The position numbers and the translations under genes are program-made. From Bin5 sp965221345 (GTDB lineage: Bacteria; Chloroflexota; Anaerolineae; Caldilineales; Caldilineaceae), in the NCBI GenBank assembly GCA_965221345.1, contig CBDCSD010000001.1:124001-188000 (forward strand): DNA of 64,000 bases, in the 5' to 3' direction. The notes under the pieces were generated by a model. The model ran no database searches. It was not told where the DNA came from and was given only the letters and a program-made list of their open reading frames with translations. Below are positions 8,231 through 17,339 of this stretch, piece after piece. Each line of letters starts with the position of its first letter. The stretch's first letter is position 1.

Positions 8231-9505
8231 CTAATCACTATCCACTGCCCTATAACGTTTGAGAATCAGAGAGGCGTTCTGGCCGCCGAGACCAAATCCG
8301 TTGCAGAGGCCGGCATCGACCTGGCGGGCGCGGCTGACATTGGGCACGTAGTCGAGGTCGCAGTCCGGGTCCAACTCGTTGTAGTTGATCGTCGGCGCAA
8401 TACGCTGCGTCTGTATCGCCTGCACGAGCGCGGCCGCGCTCTGCGCGCCCGCTGCGCCCATGGCGTGGCCGATGCTGCTCTTGATGCTTGTGATCGGTAT
8501 GTTGTAGGCGTCCTCGCCGAAGATCCGTTTGATGGCAGCGGTCTCCGCTTTGTCGTTCAAAATTGTGCCGGTGCCGTGGGCGACGATCCAGTCGATCTCG
8601 CCGGTGCCGAGACCGCTCTCGCGCAGAGCGATGCGCATACTCTCGGTCGCGCCCTGCCCGGCCGGGTCCGGCGCCACCATATCGAAGGCGTCTTCACTCA
8701 GCCCGTAGCCGGCGAACTCGGCCAGGATCTGCGCGCCCCGCGCCTGTGCATGTTCCAGTGTCTCCAGCACAAACGCAGCCGCGCCCTCGCCGACAACCAT
8801 GCCGTCCCTGTCGCCGCTGAAGGGGCGGCAGGCGCTTTCCGGCTCGTCGTTGCGCGTGCTGGCCGCACCCAGGCGGCTGAACGTGGAGATCGCCATCTTG
8901 GTCAGATAACCCTCGGCCCCACCCGCCAGCATCACATCCGCCTCCCCGCGCTGGATGCGGCGCGCGGCTTCGCCGATGCTGGTAATGCCCGTGGCGCAGG
9001 CTGTCACCTGGCTGTTGGCGGGGCCGGTGATGCCGCACTTGATGGCGATGAATGTCGGCGCGCTGCTGATCAGCGCGGCGGTGGCGCTGGCCGGATTGAA
9101 ACGTTTGGGGCCGCCTGCCTCCAGCTTGCGGCCCTCCTCCTCCACAATATCCCAGCCACCGAAAGCCAGCCCCATCTCCACCCCGACGCGGGAACGGTCC
9201 TCCTGCGAAAGGTCCAGACCAGAGCGAGTTAGCGCCTCTTGCGTAGCCTTCCACGCCAATTGCGTGCCGCGGCTGGTGCGGCGCACTTCTTTGCGATCCA
9301 TGTAGGCGCCCGGCTCCCAATCGTTGACCCTGGCGGTGATCTGCGTCGGAAATCCGGTCGGGTCCCAGTGGGTGATGCGTCCAGTGCCGGATTTTCCGGC
9401 GACCAACCCGGCCCAGGAACTCTCCAAATCGTGTCCCAGGGGCGTCACCATGCCAATACCGGTGACGACGACGCGTCGGGCCGAGCCTGTCTCATTTCCA
9501 TTCAT
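8231..9505 (-). CDS. fabF: beta-ketoacyl-ACP synthase II
   Basis: A 424-residue thiolase-fold condensing enzyme of fatty-acid elongation. It opens with RRVVVTGIGMVTPLG; the catalytic triad is C170 (VTACATG), H310 (VAHGTG) and H347 (SIGHAMGAAGA), and it ends with the typical NGFGLGGQN segment. I choose ATG 9505 because homology begins right after it; the extra 24 codons upstream look like spacer sequence and include CCACTAA repeats. Length fits FabF. No other fatty-acid genes are adjacent, so a dedicated KAS of a nearby pathway is a less likely alternative. Confidence 0.92.
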   Translation of the reverse strand: MNGNETGSARRVVVTGIGMVTPLGHDLESSWAGLVAGKSGTGRITHWDPTGFPTQITARVNDWEPGAYMDRKEVRRTSRGTQLAWKATQEALTRSGLDLSQEDRSRVGVEMGLAFGGWDIVEEEGRKLEAGGPKRFNPASATAALISSAPTFIAIKCGITGPANSQVTACATGITSIGEAARRIQRGEADVMLAGGAEGYLTKMAISTFSRLGAASTRNDEPESACRPFSGDRDGMVVGEGAAAFVLETLEHAQARGAQILAEFAGYGLSEDAFDMVAPDPAGQGATESMRIALRESGLGTGEIDWIVAHGTGTILNDKAETAAIKRIFGEDAYNIPITSIKSSIGHAMGAAGAQSAAALVQAIQTQRIAPTINYNELDPDCDLDYVPNVSRARQVDAGLCNGFGLGGQNASLILKRYRAVDSD

Positions 9506-9596
9506 CTCAAAGTTTCTCGTTCTTTGTCTGCACGGGTCACTGGCAAGTCGCCAGTGGTGTTGCTGACCACTAACCACTAACCACTAACCACTGAAG

Positions 9597-10574
9597 TTAT
9601 CGCATCGTCAGAGCCATGACCGCTTTCTGGGCGTGCATACGGTTCTCCGCCTCATCGTAAACAATCGACTGGGGGCCGTCGATGACCTCGTCGGTGACTT
9701 CGATGTTGCGATCGGCCGGCAGACAGTGCATATACAGGGCGTTGTCGTTGGCCAGGGCCATGCGGCGGGCGTCGGTGATCCAGTCGGTGTACTGGCTGCC
9801 GATCTCGGCGCTCTTCTCGTCGTCATCCGTCGTGAGCAAGGCGCCCCAACTCTTGGGGTAGAGGATGTCGGCGCCCTCGAATCCGGCATCGAAATCGTCG
9901 AGAATCTCGAAGCTGCCGCCGTGTTGCCCGGCATTGTCTCTCGCCTGTTGGACGATGTCCGGCATCAGTTTGTATTCCGGCGGATGGGTCAGCCGCACAT
10001 TCATGCCAAAACGGGTCATCTGCAAGATCAGGCTCTGGGGCACCGAAATTGGCTTCTGGTAACTGCTCGCATAGGCCCAACTGACGTTGATCGTCTTGCC
10101 CTGGGGATCGCCGACCTTTTCGATAATCGTCATCAAATCGGCCAGGATCTGGAACGGATGATAGATGTCGCACTGCATATTCAGCACCGGCGCCCGGCTG
10201 GCGTCCGCCACGCTGTTGATGTAGCCGTTGCCGATGTCCCAGTCACACTGCCGGATGGCGATGCCGTCATAGTAGCGCCCAAAGATTTCACCGATCTCCT
10301 TGCCGGTGTCGCCATGGCTGATCTGTGTTGTCTCGTGGTCGATGAATGCCGCGTGCCCCCCCAGTTGGGCCATGCCGGCCTCGAAGCTGGAGCGCGTGCG
10401 TGTGCTGGTGAAGAAGAAGAGCATGGCCAGCGCCTTGTCGCGCAAAAGCGGATGGCCGATCCCCAGCGCACGCTCCCGTTTGAGCGTAAGGGCTACGTCC
10501 AGAACCGTCTCGATCTCCTCCTTCGAGAAGTCCATATCACTGATAAAATCGCGACCGCGCAAATCGGTTTGCAT
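9597..10574 (-). CDS. YgeW-like carbamoyltransferase (OTC/ATC superfamily)
   Basis: A 325-residue carbamoyltransferase. The carbamoyl-phosphate loop is STRTR at residues 57-61, HPFQ is at 139-142 and HCLPA at about 283-287. The central block (NMQCDIYHPFQ, WAYASSYQKPISVPQ, MTRFGMNV and LYPKSWG) closely recalls the knotted YgeW-type family as I remember it rather than anabolic ArgF. The amino-acceptor of that family is not firmly known. A carbamate kinase gene ends about 100 nt upstream in the same direction, which argues for catabolic use: phosphorolysis of a carbamoylated amine, then ATP formation. Ornithine carbamoyltransferase is the main alternative. Confidence 0.85.
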   Translation of the reverse strand: MQTDLRGRDFISDMDFSKEEIETVLDVALTLKRERALGIGHPLLRDKALAMLFFFTSTRTRSSFEAGMAQLGGHAAFIDHETTQISHGDTGKEIGEIFGRYYDGIAIRQCDWDIGNGYINSVADASRAPVLNMQCDIYHPFQILADLMTIIEKVGDPQGKTINVSWAYASSYQKPISVPQSLILQMTRFGMNVRLTHPPEYKLMPDIVQQARDNAGQHGGSFEILDDFDAGFEGADILYPKSWGALLTTDDDEKSAEIGSQYTDWITDARRMALANDNALYMHCLPADRNIEVTDEVIDGPQSIVYDEAENRMHAQKAVMALTMR

Positions 10575-10674
10575 TCGAACCTACTCCTGTCTGATTTTTG
10601 AGTTTCCCGTTGTTAGTTTTCAGTGCTGCATACCGCTCGAACGTTAGGTGTTACTGAAAACTAAAAACTGACTG

Positions 10675-11676
10675 CTATAAACTGATCCTCGTTCCCGTCT
10701 CCCCTGCCAGCGTTCGTCCCAGATTTTGCGGATTGGTGATCAGGCAGTGGGCGTGGGGATTATTGCTGTTTTCCAGAAATTCGATACACGCGTCGATCTT
10801 GGGTTGCATGCTGCCGGCGGCAAAATGCCCCTCCTCCCGGTACCGTTTGGCCTCGGCAACGGTGAGTTGCTCCAGATCGATCTGTTCGGGCTTGCCAAAG
10901 TGCAGGGCCACCTTCTCCACCCCGGTGCTGATCAGAAAGAGATCGGCGCCCAATTCGACCGCCAGCAGGCTGCTTGCCATGTCCTTGTCGATCACCGCGG
11001 AGACGCCCCGCAGTTGGTCGCCGGCGTCGCGCACAACCGGAATGCCGCCGCCGCCGCAGGCCACAACCACCCAGCCCATTTCCACCGCCTGACGAACCGC
11101 CTCGATTTCGATGATCTCCACTGGCTTGGGACTGGGGACGACCCGCCGCCAACCGCGCCCGGCATCCTCGACAACCTGCCAGCCTCGGCTCTCAAAGTTG
11201 CGAGCCGTCTCTTCATCCAGAAAGCTGCCAATCGGCTTGGATGGATTGTCGAAGGCGGGGTCGTTTTCGTCCACCCGCGTCTGCGTGATGATGGTTGTGG
11301 TCTCGCGCTGGATCTGCCGCTGGCGGAAGTCGTTGTTGAGCGCTTGCTGCAGCATAAAACCAATGCTGCCTTGCGTATCCGCCACAACCAGGCTGAACGG
11401 GATGGTGTGGACTTCGCCGAGAGCCAGTTCATTGCGCCGCAGGATGAACCCCACCTGCGGCCCGTTGCCGTGGGTGATCACGACGCCCTGCCAACCACTC
11501 TCGAGCATGTCGGCAATCTGCCCGGTCGTCTCATTCACCGCATCCCACTGGTGGACTATCTCTGGCCGGCTGCTGTCGGCAATCAGGGAGTTGCCGCCGA
11601 TAGCGACGACAGCCAGAGCGGTTGCGCGCTGGGGGTTGTTGTCATCAGCGACCATAGGGGAGTTGTGATCTGTCAT
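10675..11676 (-). CDS. arcC: carbamate kinase
   Basis: A 333-residue amino-acid-kinase-fold enzyme. The nucleotide loop is AVVAIGGNSLI near residue 25, followed by THGNGPQVGFI; GGGGIPVV and KDMASSLLA blocks form the active site, and it ends with TLAGETGTRI. It makes ATP from carbamoyl phosphate, or the reverse. It is the first gene of the run after a strong promoter (11734-11762) and is followed by the carbamoyltransferase, so the two probably form the energy-yielding end of an amine-degradation route. No deiminase gene is in the window. Confidence 0.92.
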   Translation of the reverse strand: MTDHNSPMVADDNNPQRATALAVVAIGGNSLIADSSRPEIVHQWDAVNETTGQIADMLESGWQGVVITHGNGPQVGFILRRNELALGEVHTIPFSLVVADTQGSIGFMLQQALNNDFRQRQIQRETTTIITQTRVDENDPAFDNPSKPIGSFLDEETARNFESRGWQVVEDAGRGWRRVVPSPKPVEIIEIEAVRQAVEMGWVVVACGGGGIPVVRDAGDQLRGVSAVIDKDMASSLLAVELGADLFLISTGVEKVALHFGKPEQIDLEQLTVAEAKRYREEGHFAAGSMQPKIDACIEFLENSNNPHAHCLITNPQNLGRTLAGETGTRISL

Positions 11677-11733
11677 TGCCGGCTTCGGTGTCCGAATGCA
11701 AATCAGCTGTCGATCAGCGGATGCGGTTCACTG

Positions 11734-11762
11734 ATTATAAGAATCGACAACAGAAAAGTCAA
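11734..11762 (-). promoter_or_regulatory. sigma-70-type promoter for the carbamate kinase gene
   Basis: On the minus strand TTGACT (11762-11757), a 17-bp spacer and a perfect TATAAT (11739-11734) lie about 60 nt upstream of the carbamate kinase start. Confidence 0.75.
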
Positions 11763-11827
11763 TGCAGCCTCTTCCGCGCGTGTGTCCCAAATCATTGGGC
11801 CATTTCGTTTTGCCCTGTTTCGTTTCA

Positions 11828-12050
11828 GGACGCCTGCGGGCGCAGACGCCCTCCGGCGGCTCCGGCCCGCTAAGGCGTGCCTGCGCACCCTTCGCCGCTA
11901 AGGCGGCTCAGGGCTGGTGGCGCCAAACAGCTGGCGCCACCAGGGGCTACGCCCTTTCTGGGCGGTCGGGCCTGCGGCCCTCCCTTGTGCGGGGGGACTC
12001 CCCCCGCAACGCCCCCCTATAAAACACGCCCCGCCACCGCCGCACTGGTC
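11828..12050. repeat. GC-rich dispersed palindromic repeat, copy A
   Basis: About 220 bp nearly identical to 46463-46690, with a shorter part at 31030-31101 and a reversed fragment near 20466-20487. It contains several hairpins, the best being two perfect 12-bp arms at 11914-11925 and 11932-11943 and a G6/C6 hairpin near 11990-12005. No coding sequence is supported. Confidence 0.8.
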
Positions 12051-12291
12051 TTCTACCACTATCCCCTAACCACTATCCCCTGCAGTTCCCGCAGCCCTTC
12101 GTGGACAAAAGGAAGTTGCCGTTCTGCAGTTGCCGTTCTCCGCGGCCCTCCGTGTCCTCCGCGGACAAAGGTGTTGCCGTTGCCGTTCTTTGTGTCCCTT
12201 AGCGTTTTTGGTGGATCAAAAGAGGTGTTCCTCGCGGCCGGAAATCCTCAGCTATGCCACTGCCCGGACCCTCACCAAAAGAAGTCTCCTG
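12051..12291. repeat. spacer with CCACTAT and GTGGACAAA-type low-complexity repeats
   Basis: Short motifs such as cccttcgtggacaaa and gttgccgttctgcag recur here and in the spacers near 23500-23790, 26990-27050, 27840-27990 and 30700-30845. I see no gene or clear promoter. Confidence 0.6.
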
Positions 12292-13293
12292 CTAATCCTT
12301 GTCTGCAGTTACAATCTCCTGAAGATGCTCAGCCTGCGCCAGTGGCAGCCGAATCGTAAATGTACTGCCCTGTCCCACCCCTGCACTGGCCACCTCAATC
12401 TTTCCGTCGTGGGCCTCGACAAGCGCCTGTGCGACCGCCAGTCCCAGCCCAACTCCACCGGTGTCACGGGTTCGATTTTTGTCGACCCGATAGAAGCGCT
12501 CAAAAACGTATGCAATGTCTTCTGATGCAATGCCGTCACCGTTATCGGCTACAGTAATCGTGGCCGTCCCTTCTTCCGCCCGCAATGAAAGGGTGATGTC
12601 CCCACCCGCCGGCGTGTGTTGCAATGCGTTTGCCAGAAGATTTTGCAAAGTTTGGGCGATCCGCATCTGGTCGACGGCAGCAAAAACGGATGACGGCGGC
12701 AGACTGGTTTGGAGAGAGATACTCTTTTCTCCCGCCAGTGGAGCAAAAAGCTCAGCCACCTCCTCCAGCAGAACCACGAGGTCACTGGGACTGCGCTGCA
12801 GCGGCAACTGGCGCGCCTCTGCCTGCGCCAACAGTCGCAGATCGTCCACCAGCCGGTTCAAATGGCGGGTCTGATCATACAGGCGGGCGATTTCCGCTTT
12901 TTCGAGAGGGTAGACATCGTCCAGAATCGCCTGCAGATTGCCTTCCAGAACAGTGAGGGGTGTGCGTAATTCGTGGGCAATATCGTTCAACATGTTGCCG
13001 CGCAGCGTCTCCGCATTTTCTAACGCGGCAGCCATCTTGTTGAAAGAATCTGACACCTCCCGCATTTCGGCACTGCCCTGTTCGGCCACCCGAAAACTGA
13101 GGTCGTGCCTGGCGATGGCCTGCGTCCCGTCTACGAGATGGGTGAGCGGCGCAGAAAGCCAACGACTCACCAGCATGCCGAAGACGATCGCCAGTACCGC
13201 GCTGATCTCAGAAGATCGAGGATGAAAGATGCAGGTGCCGATGCACCGCGTTAACTGGATCCGAGAACTGGGCCCATTGAGGGCGGCTCGCAA
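12292..13293 (-). CDS. histidine kinase lacking its sensor half (5'-truncated)
   Basis: Residues from about 31 onward are a normal kinase: one membrane helix (SAVLAIVFGMLVS), a HAMP domain (SAPLTHLVDGTQAIARHD), HisKA with the phospho-acceptor in DIAHELRTPLT, and HATPase with N, G1 and G2 boxes (NLLANALQH, VADNGDGI, GGVGLGLAV). The first ~30 residues (from MRAALNGPSS) look like random translation. The first transmembrane helix and extracellular sensor expected in this architecture are missing, so homology stops near 13209. No response-regulator gene is adjacent. It is probably a deletion product and may not be expressed. Confidence 0.75.
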   Translation of the reverse strand: MRAALNGPSSRIQLTRCIGTCIFHPRSSEISAVLAIVFGMLVSRWLSAPLTHLVDGTQAIARHDLSFRVAEQGSAEMREVSDSFNKMAAALENAETLRGNMLNDIAHELRTPLTVLEGNLQAILDDVYPLEKAEIARLYDQTRHLNRLVDDLRLLAQAEARQLPLQRSPSDLVVLLEEVAELFAPLAGEKSISLQTSLPPSSVFAAVDQMRIAQTLQNLLANALQHTPAGGDITLSLRAEEGTATITVADNGDGIASEDIAYVFERFYRVDKNRTRDTGGVGLGLAVAQALVEAHDGKIEVASAGVGQGSTFTIRLPLAQAEHLQEIVTADKD

Positions 13294-13357
13294 TCAGTGG
13301 CTGCCGAGGAGGGAGCCAGAATCAGCTTCCTGAATCGGGATTCTGAGGGGCGGATTT

Positions 13358-13732
13358 TCAGGATGACAAATGGGAGCCGGCAATCCAGACCCACAGGCCT
13401 GTTGCAAGTTCCGCTTTAGCGAACCGCAGATTCATCAGAGCCGCGCCGTGATTCTGAAATGTGCCTATTGCGTCGATTCGTACCTGTGGTGAAGCAGGAC
13501 AGTCGGATCGTAGATGGATCGTACACATACTGCCCAGAACATATTCTACCCCGATTTCAAGGACATTTCCGGCCCCAAAGTGGCCCTGCACCAGTGTAAT
13601 TGACCGGCAATCCCCTAAAAGCACACACCCATTTCGGGACAAATCCTGCACAGCGAACCGATTGACCAACCGGAATTCTCTGGGATATGATCTCCCTGTA
13701 AGAGTATGCTGATGCGTTGCGAGGTGCCGTCC
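13358..13732 (-). pseudogene. possible FHA-domain relic
   Basis: One minus-strand frame reads LGRHLATH, then FAVQDLSRNG and, further on, GNVLEIGVEYVL, which recalls the FHA pattern (GR, SxxH, DLxSxNG, L..G..I.IG). The usual SR-H core is degenerate and no plausible start codon precedes it, because the frame runs back into the isomerase gene. It ends at a stop near 13358, just before the truncated kinase. It may be the remains of a signalling gene lost in the same rearrangement. The FHA assignment is tentative. Confidence 0.35.
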
Positions 13733-13736
13733 CAGA

Positions 13737-14546
13737 TCAGTCGTCCTGCACGCTCGCAATCGTTTCCCGCAGCAAAGCAACCGACTGCGCCAGGGCCGCT
13801 TTCGGCTCGCCCGCGACGCGGCATTCATATGTAAGATAGCCCTTGAAACCGACGTCGGCCAGAGCCTGTATGCCCGCCCGCCAGTCGATGTCACCAATAC
13901 CCGGCTGCACACGCGTATTGTCAGCCACGTGGACATGGCCGATGTACGGGCCGATCTTGCGGATCGTCGCCGGTGTGTCGACTTCCTCGATGTGCATGTG
14001 GAAGAAATCGGTCAGCAGTGCTACACCAGGAGGATCCCCCGCCTTCTGGATTATTTCCACCCCGTCCTCCTGCCGCCGCAGCAGGTGCTGCTCATAGCGG
14101 TTGAGAGGCTCTAACAACAGCAGCGTGCCATGACTGTGAGCAAACGCGGCCAGTTCCCGCGTGATTTCGACCAACAGCTCCTTTTCCAGCGCCACCGCAT
14201 CCTTGAGCGGCGACAGGTCTGGCAGCCGCGGTGGCCCGAAAATCGGCGGCACAATCTGCCCGACCGCGCCGAAGTGGCCGCAGGCTTCCAGGTTGCGCCT
14301 GGATTCGTCGATGCTGGCCTGGCGTTTGGCCGGGTCCGGGTCTAACCAGTCGAACGATGACTGGCCGCAAACCGAGGAGATGCGGACTGTGCGATTGCTG
14401 AAGGCGGCCTCGTATTCACTGATGCGTTCATAAAGTCGCGATCGGCCCTGGATTTCGACACCGTCGATTTGCAGAGCCTCGGCGCAGTCCAACTTCTCGT
14501 TCAGCGTTGCGCCCGGCAACAGGTTTTCCTGTATTGAGATGTACAT
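13737..14546 (-). CDS. sugar phosphate isomerase/epimerase family TIM-barrel protein
   Basis: A 269-residue AP-endonuclease-2-type TIM barrel. Likely metal ligands are the Glu in LLLLEPLNRYE, the Asp/His in LLTDFFHMHIEE, the His in GHVHVADN and the late Glu in LTYECR, as in hydroxypyruvate isomerase and IolE/IolI-like proteins. A perfect AAAGGAG precedes ATG 14546 with 7-8 nt spacing. It stands alone on the minus strand but near a Gfo/Idh/MocA dehydrogenase, a TPP enzyme and a 2-hydroxyacid dehydrogenase, a combination common in cyclitol or sugar-acid catabolism. The precise substrate is unknown. Confidence 0.88.
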   Translation of the reverse strand: MYISIQENLLPGATLNEKLDCAEALQIDGVEIQGRSRLYERISEYEAAFSNRTVRISSVCGQSSFDWLDPDPAKRQASIDESRRNLEACGHFGAVGQIVPPIFGPPRLPDLSPLKDAVALEKELLVEITRELAAFAHSHGTLLLLEPLNRYEQHLLRRQEDGVEIIQKAGDPPGVALLTDFFHMHIEEVDTPATIRKIGPYIGHVHVADNTRVQPGIGDIDWRAGIQALADVGFKGYLTYECRVAGEPKAALAQSVALLRETIASVQDD

Positions 14547-14559
14547 GGGGTCTCCTTTA

Positions 14560-14572
14560 AGACCAGTGGTCT
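14560..14572. promoter_or_regulatory. palindrome that could be an operator for the isomerase gene
   Basis: AGACCAGTGGTCT is a perfect odd palindrome directly upstream of the ribosome-binding site of the isomerase gene. It could bind a dimeric repressor; there is no independent support. Confidence 0.3.
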
Positions 14573-14938
14573 CGTCGTCTCAACGATGTTGTGCGATCTA
14601 TCATGCCAGAGTGGCATAGGGGGCGCCGGCCTGCACGCTCCTCCATACTACTGTATGTTTATTATGAAGGTCCGCTTTTTCCGTCTTGCGTAATCCGCAT
14701 GCCTGCGCCTGGTGTCAAACGGGGCCCGAGTCACTATCTGGACTTGGCGCGGCCATCGACACGGGGTCTGGGTGCCGCACACCAGCAGTTCCTGTTCTCG
14801 CCGCTCATATAGCGAAGCGATAGCGCATGTGATACACTCAAATGCCGGGCTGATCTGTTCGTTATTGCCTGTTGGAACCGTTGGACTCAACAACCGCCGT
14901 CAATCGGCTATCTTGATTCATCTGATCTCTGTTGCAAA
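14573..14938. other. spacer without a supported gene
   Basis: Divergent promoter space between the isomerase and the SH3b protein. It holds a single copy of the CTCATATAGCGAAGCG repeat at about 14803-14838; nothing else is recognised. Confidence 0.5.
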
Positions 14939-15802
14939 GTGATTAATCACAATTCACCGCACTCCTCCCGATCAGGAGCGCATTCGACAAACTCCGCTGA
15001 CGATGGCGATTGGGTTCAAGAGACGCCCTCCGCCTCCGAACAGAATGCTGCTGAACAGGGCAGCACACACACGCGCGCAGATAGCGAAGCGACAATGCAC
15101 GAATCAAACGCGCTCACGCTCCACCGGCGCCAGGTGCCGGTGTTGAAGCCCGAAGTCATTATCGAAATTCCCCCGCCTGTCAACAAGACCCGGCGATTTG
15201 TCTGGCTGGGCGCGTTGGCCGTCCCCCTGATCATCACCTTGATCGCGCTCTCCGCGCTTGCGATTCGCTCCCAGAGCATGTCCACCACCGCGCAGGAAGC
15301 AACTGTGGAGGCGCGGGTCGTCATACGCTTGGCGGAAGAACGGGCGAAGAACCACCCTCAGTACGCCGCCACCGCTGCCCTGGAGGCCACTGTCGAAGCG
15401 CGCGTCGCTATGCGCTTGGCGGAAGAACGGGCTGTCCAGTCCCAGCAATCGCCGACGATTGCGTCTGCGGGTGAACCGACGGTGATCCTGACCACTGACA
15501 ACGCCGCCGCCACCCCTGCTGCCCCCGAAGCTGCCCCCGTCTATGCCCTCTCCTCAGTCGCGGTGAATCTCCGCCAGGGTCCCGGCGAAAACTACGAATT
15601 GCTGGGGCTTATCCCTCCCGGTGAACAACTGCGCCTGCTCGGCCGTACAGTAGACAGCAGCTGGTTCTACGTATCGAAGACCGACGTTTTCTCGGCGGAA
15701 GAAGAGCAGGGATGGGTGGCTGGCTGGCTCGTGGAAGTCCCCGGAGACCCAATGCTTCTCGACGTCGTATCCCCTAATCCTCTGGCAACGCAGAGCGAGT
15801 AG
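14939..15802 (+). CDS. single-pass membrane protein with SH3b domain
   Basis: A 287-residue protein. The N-terminal ~85 residues are polar and presumably cytoplasmic, one membrane helix follows (FVWLGALAVPLIITLIALSA), then two ~35-residue helical repeats sharing ATVEARV and RLAEERA, a Pro/Ala/Thr linker, and a C-terminal SH3b domain (AVNLRQGPGENYELLGLIPPGEQLRLLGR). SH3b domains of this type bind cell-wall or envelope components. The start is a GTG at 14939 without a good ribosome-binding site; ATG 15095 is an alternative that still keeps the membrane helix. Function beyond envelope attachment is unknown. Confidence 0.75.
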   Translation: MINHNSPHSSRSGAHSTNSADDGDWVQETPSASEQNAAEQGSTHTRADSEATMHESNALTLHRRQVPVLKPEVIIEIPPPVNKTRRFVWLGALAVPLIITLIALSALAIRSQSMSTTAQEATVEARVVIRLAEERAKNHPQYAATAALEATVEARVAMRLAEERAVQSQQSPTIASAGEPTVILTTDNAAATPAAPEAAPVYALSSVAVNLRQGPGENYELLGLIPPGEQLRLLGRTVDSSWFYVSKTDVFSAEEEQGWVAGWLVEVPGDPMLLDVVSPNPLATQSE

Positions 15803-15827
15803 CAGTCGTCAACTGGTAACAGACCTC

Positions 15828-15931
15828 GCGCTCATATAGCGAAGCGGTAGCGCATCCAACACTGCGCGCTCATATAGCGAAGCGGTAGCGCATCCAACAC
15901 TGCGCGCTCATATAGCAAAGCGGTAGCGCTT
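15828..15931. repeat. three tandem copies of a 38-bp repeat
   Basis: Units start at 15828, 15866 and 15904, each containing gcgctcatatagcgaagcgg. Related single copies occur near 14803-14838 and 31330-31385. The array lies between the convergent SH3b and oxidoreductase genes. Confidence 0.85.
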
Positions 15932-15976
15932 TCAACAACCGTCGTCCTCCTACCCTGACCCGCCGCCTCGTCTGCA

Positions 15977-17248
15977 CTACAGCCCCAGCGCGTCGTCGAT
16001 CTCCTCCTGGTAGGTCCGCACCGCCCCCGACAACAGCTCCTCAAGCCCGACTGCGCGCCCGACGGCTGCCGATTCGTAGGCGCCCAGAATTGCCGCCACC
16101 GCGATCATGCCGTCTCGGCCGTCAACCTCCGGCGCCCGGCCCTGCAGAACCGCCTCACCAAAGTCGTGATATTCGATCGCCAGCAGTCTGGCGTCCAGCG
16201 CCATCTCGGCATGGGATACGTCCGGCCGTTCGTAGGTAACCCCATCGGCGCCGAACAGCCGCGCGGTGATGGCGTTCAGAGAAAAGTCGGGCAGCAGGCT
16301 CAGGATCTCCTTGCCCTCCAACGTCCGCTCCTCCAATCGCAGCCGCACCGCCTCGCCCGTCCGGTCCCGCGGAACGTCCAGCGCGCCCCAGCGGCCGTGA
16401 ACACTGCGCTCGAAACGTCCGCTCCCCCTGCCCCCGCCCAGGTGTGAGAACTGCACCGTAGCGCCGGACTGCATCGCGTACTGCGCCAGAATCGAGTCCT
16501 CGCCCGTGGCCTCGATCGTCTCCGGGTAGGTGCGCGTCTGCTCACGATAAGAGATCAACGGGTGATTCTCGGCGACGGGACGCCGGCGCACCGGCTCCAC
16601 GATCAACCCCCGTCCAAAGATGCGCTCGTATTCCCCCAGATAGTAGCGGATGATATCGGCGTAGTGGACGCCCATGTCCAGGCCGATCGCCCCCTTTTCC
16701 TTCAGATGCCGCCAGGGCGTGGCCGACATCACATCGTTGCCGCCAAGCGATGTCTGGATCATCAGAAGAGGGTCGCCCAGCAGCCCGGCGTCGATCACCG
16801 CACGCACCATCCGGTTGACCGGATCGCGGCGGTAATTTTCCGCCGTCGCCAGCACTGTGCCGCTCTGTTCGGCGGCGTTGATAATGCGTTGGCAGGCCCG
16901 TATCGTGATGCCCAGCGGCTTCTCCACCAGCGCGTGTTTGCCGGCCGCCAGCGCCGCCGTCGCGATTTCGTGGTGGCTGGAACCGTCGGTAACCACATCG
17001 ACGGCGGCGATATCCGGGTGGGCCAGCATGCGGTCCAGATCGGTGAAGACCAGGGGCTTGCGACCGAACAGGCGCTCCACCTCGCCTGCGATCCGCTCGG
17101 CATTGTCACGGTTGATGTCGCAGACCGCCATCAACTCCACATTCGACAGGCCCGTCTCTTCCAGCGTGTGGTACGCGATTGTGTGGCGATGGCCCATGCC
17201 GCCGCAACCCACTACACAAATAGGAACTCGTTCACTACTTTGGCTCAT
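15977..17248 (-). CDS. Gfo/Idh/MocA family oxidoreductase
   Basis: A 423-residue NAD(P)-dependent dehydrogenase. The N-terminal Rossmann motif is CVVGCGGMGHRH, the hallmark EKPLG occurs at about 110-114, and the C-terminal half has the family pattern GLDMGVHYADIIRYYLGE with the catalytic His. Families of this type act on sugars, inositols or sugar acids. It lies 91 nt downstream of the TPP-enzyme gene in the same direction, so they may be co-transcribed. No signal peptide is present. Confidence 0.9.
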   Translation of the reverse strand: MSQSSERVPICVVGCGGMGHRHTIAYHTLEETGLSNVELMAVCDINRDNAERIAGEVERLFGRKPLVFTDLDRMLAHPDIAAVDVVTDGSSHHEIATAALAAGKHALVEKPLGITIRACQRIINAAEQSGTVLATAENYRRDPVNRMVRAVIDAGLLGDPLLMIQTSLGGNDVMSATPWRHLKEKGAIGLDMGVHYADIIRYYLGEYERIFGRGLIVEPVRRRPVAENHPLISYREQTRTYPETIEATGEDSILAQYAMQSGATVQFSHLGGGRGSGRFERSVHGRWGALDVPRDRTGEAVRLRLEERTLEGKEILSLLPDFSLNAITARLFGADGVTYERPDVSHAEMALDARLLAIEYHDFGEAVLQGRAPEVDGRDGMIAVAAILGAYESAAVGRAVGLEELLSGAVRTYQEEIDDALGL

Positions 17249-17339
17249 CGGTCCGTCCTTAGCTGCATTGACCGGTTGCCGGTATCACCCACGAGACACC
17301 GGCAACCGACCACTAACCACTAACCACTATCCCCTGCTG

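Noticed and set aside
8465..9232. 255-codon plus-strand frame opposite fabF
   Set aside because: Antisense of a well-conserved FabF gene with intact catalytic residues.
15828..15931. Possible CRISPR array
   Set aside because: Copies are directly adjacent with no unique spacers, and no cas genes are seen.
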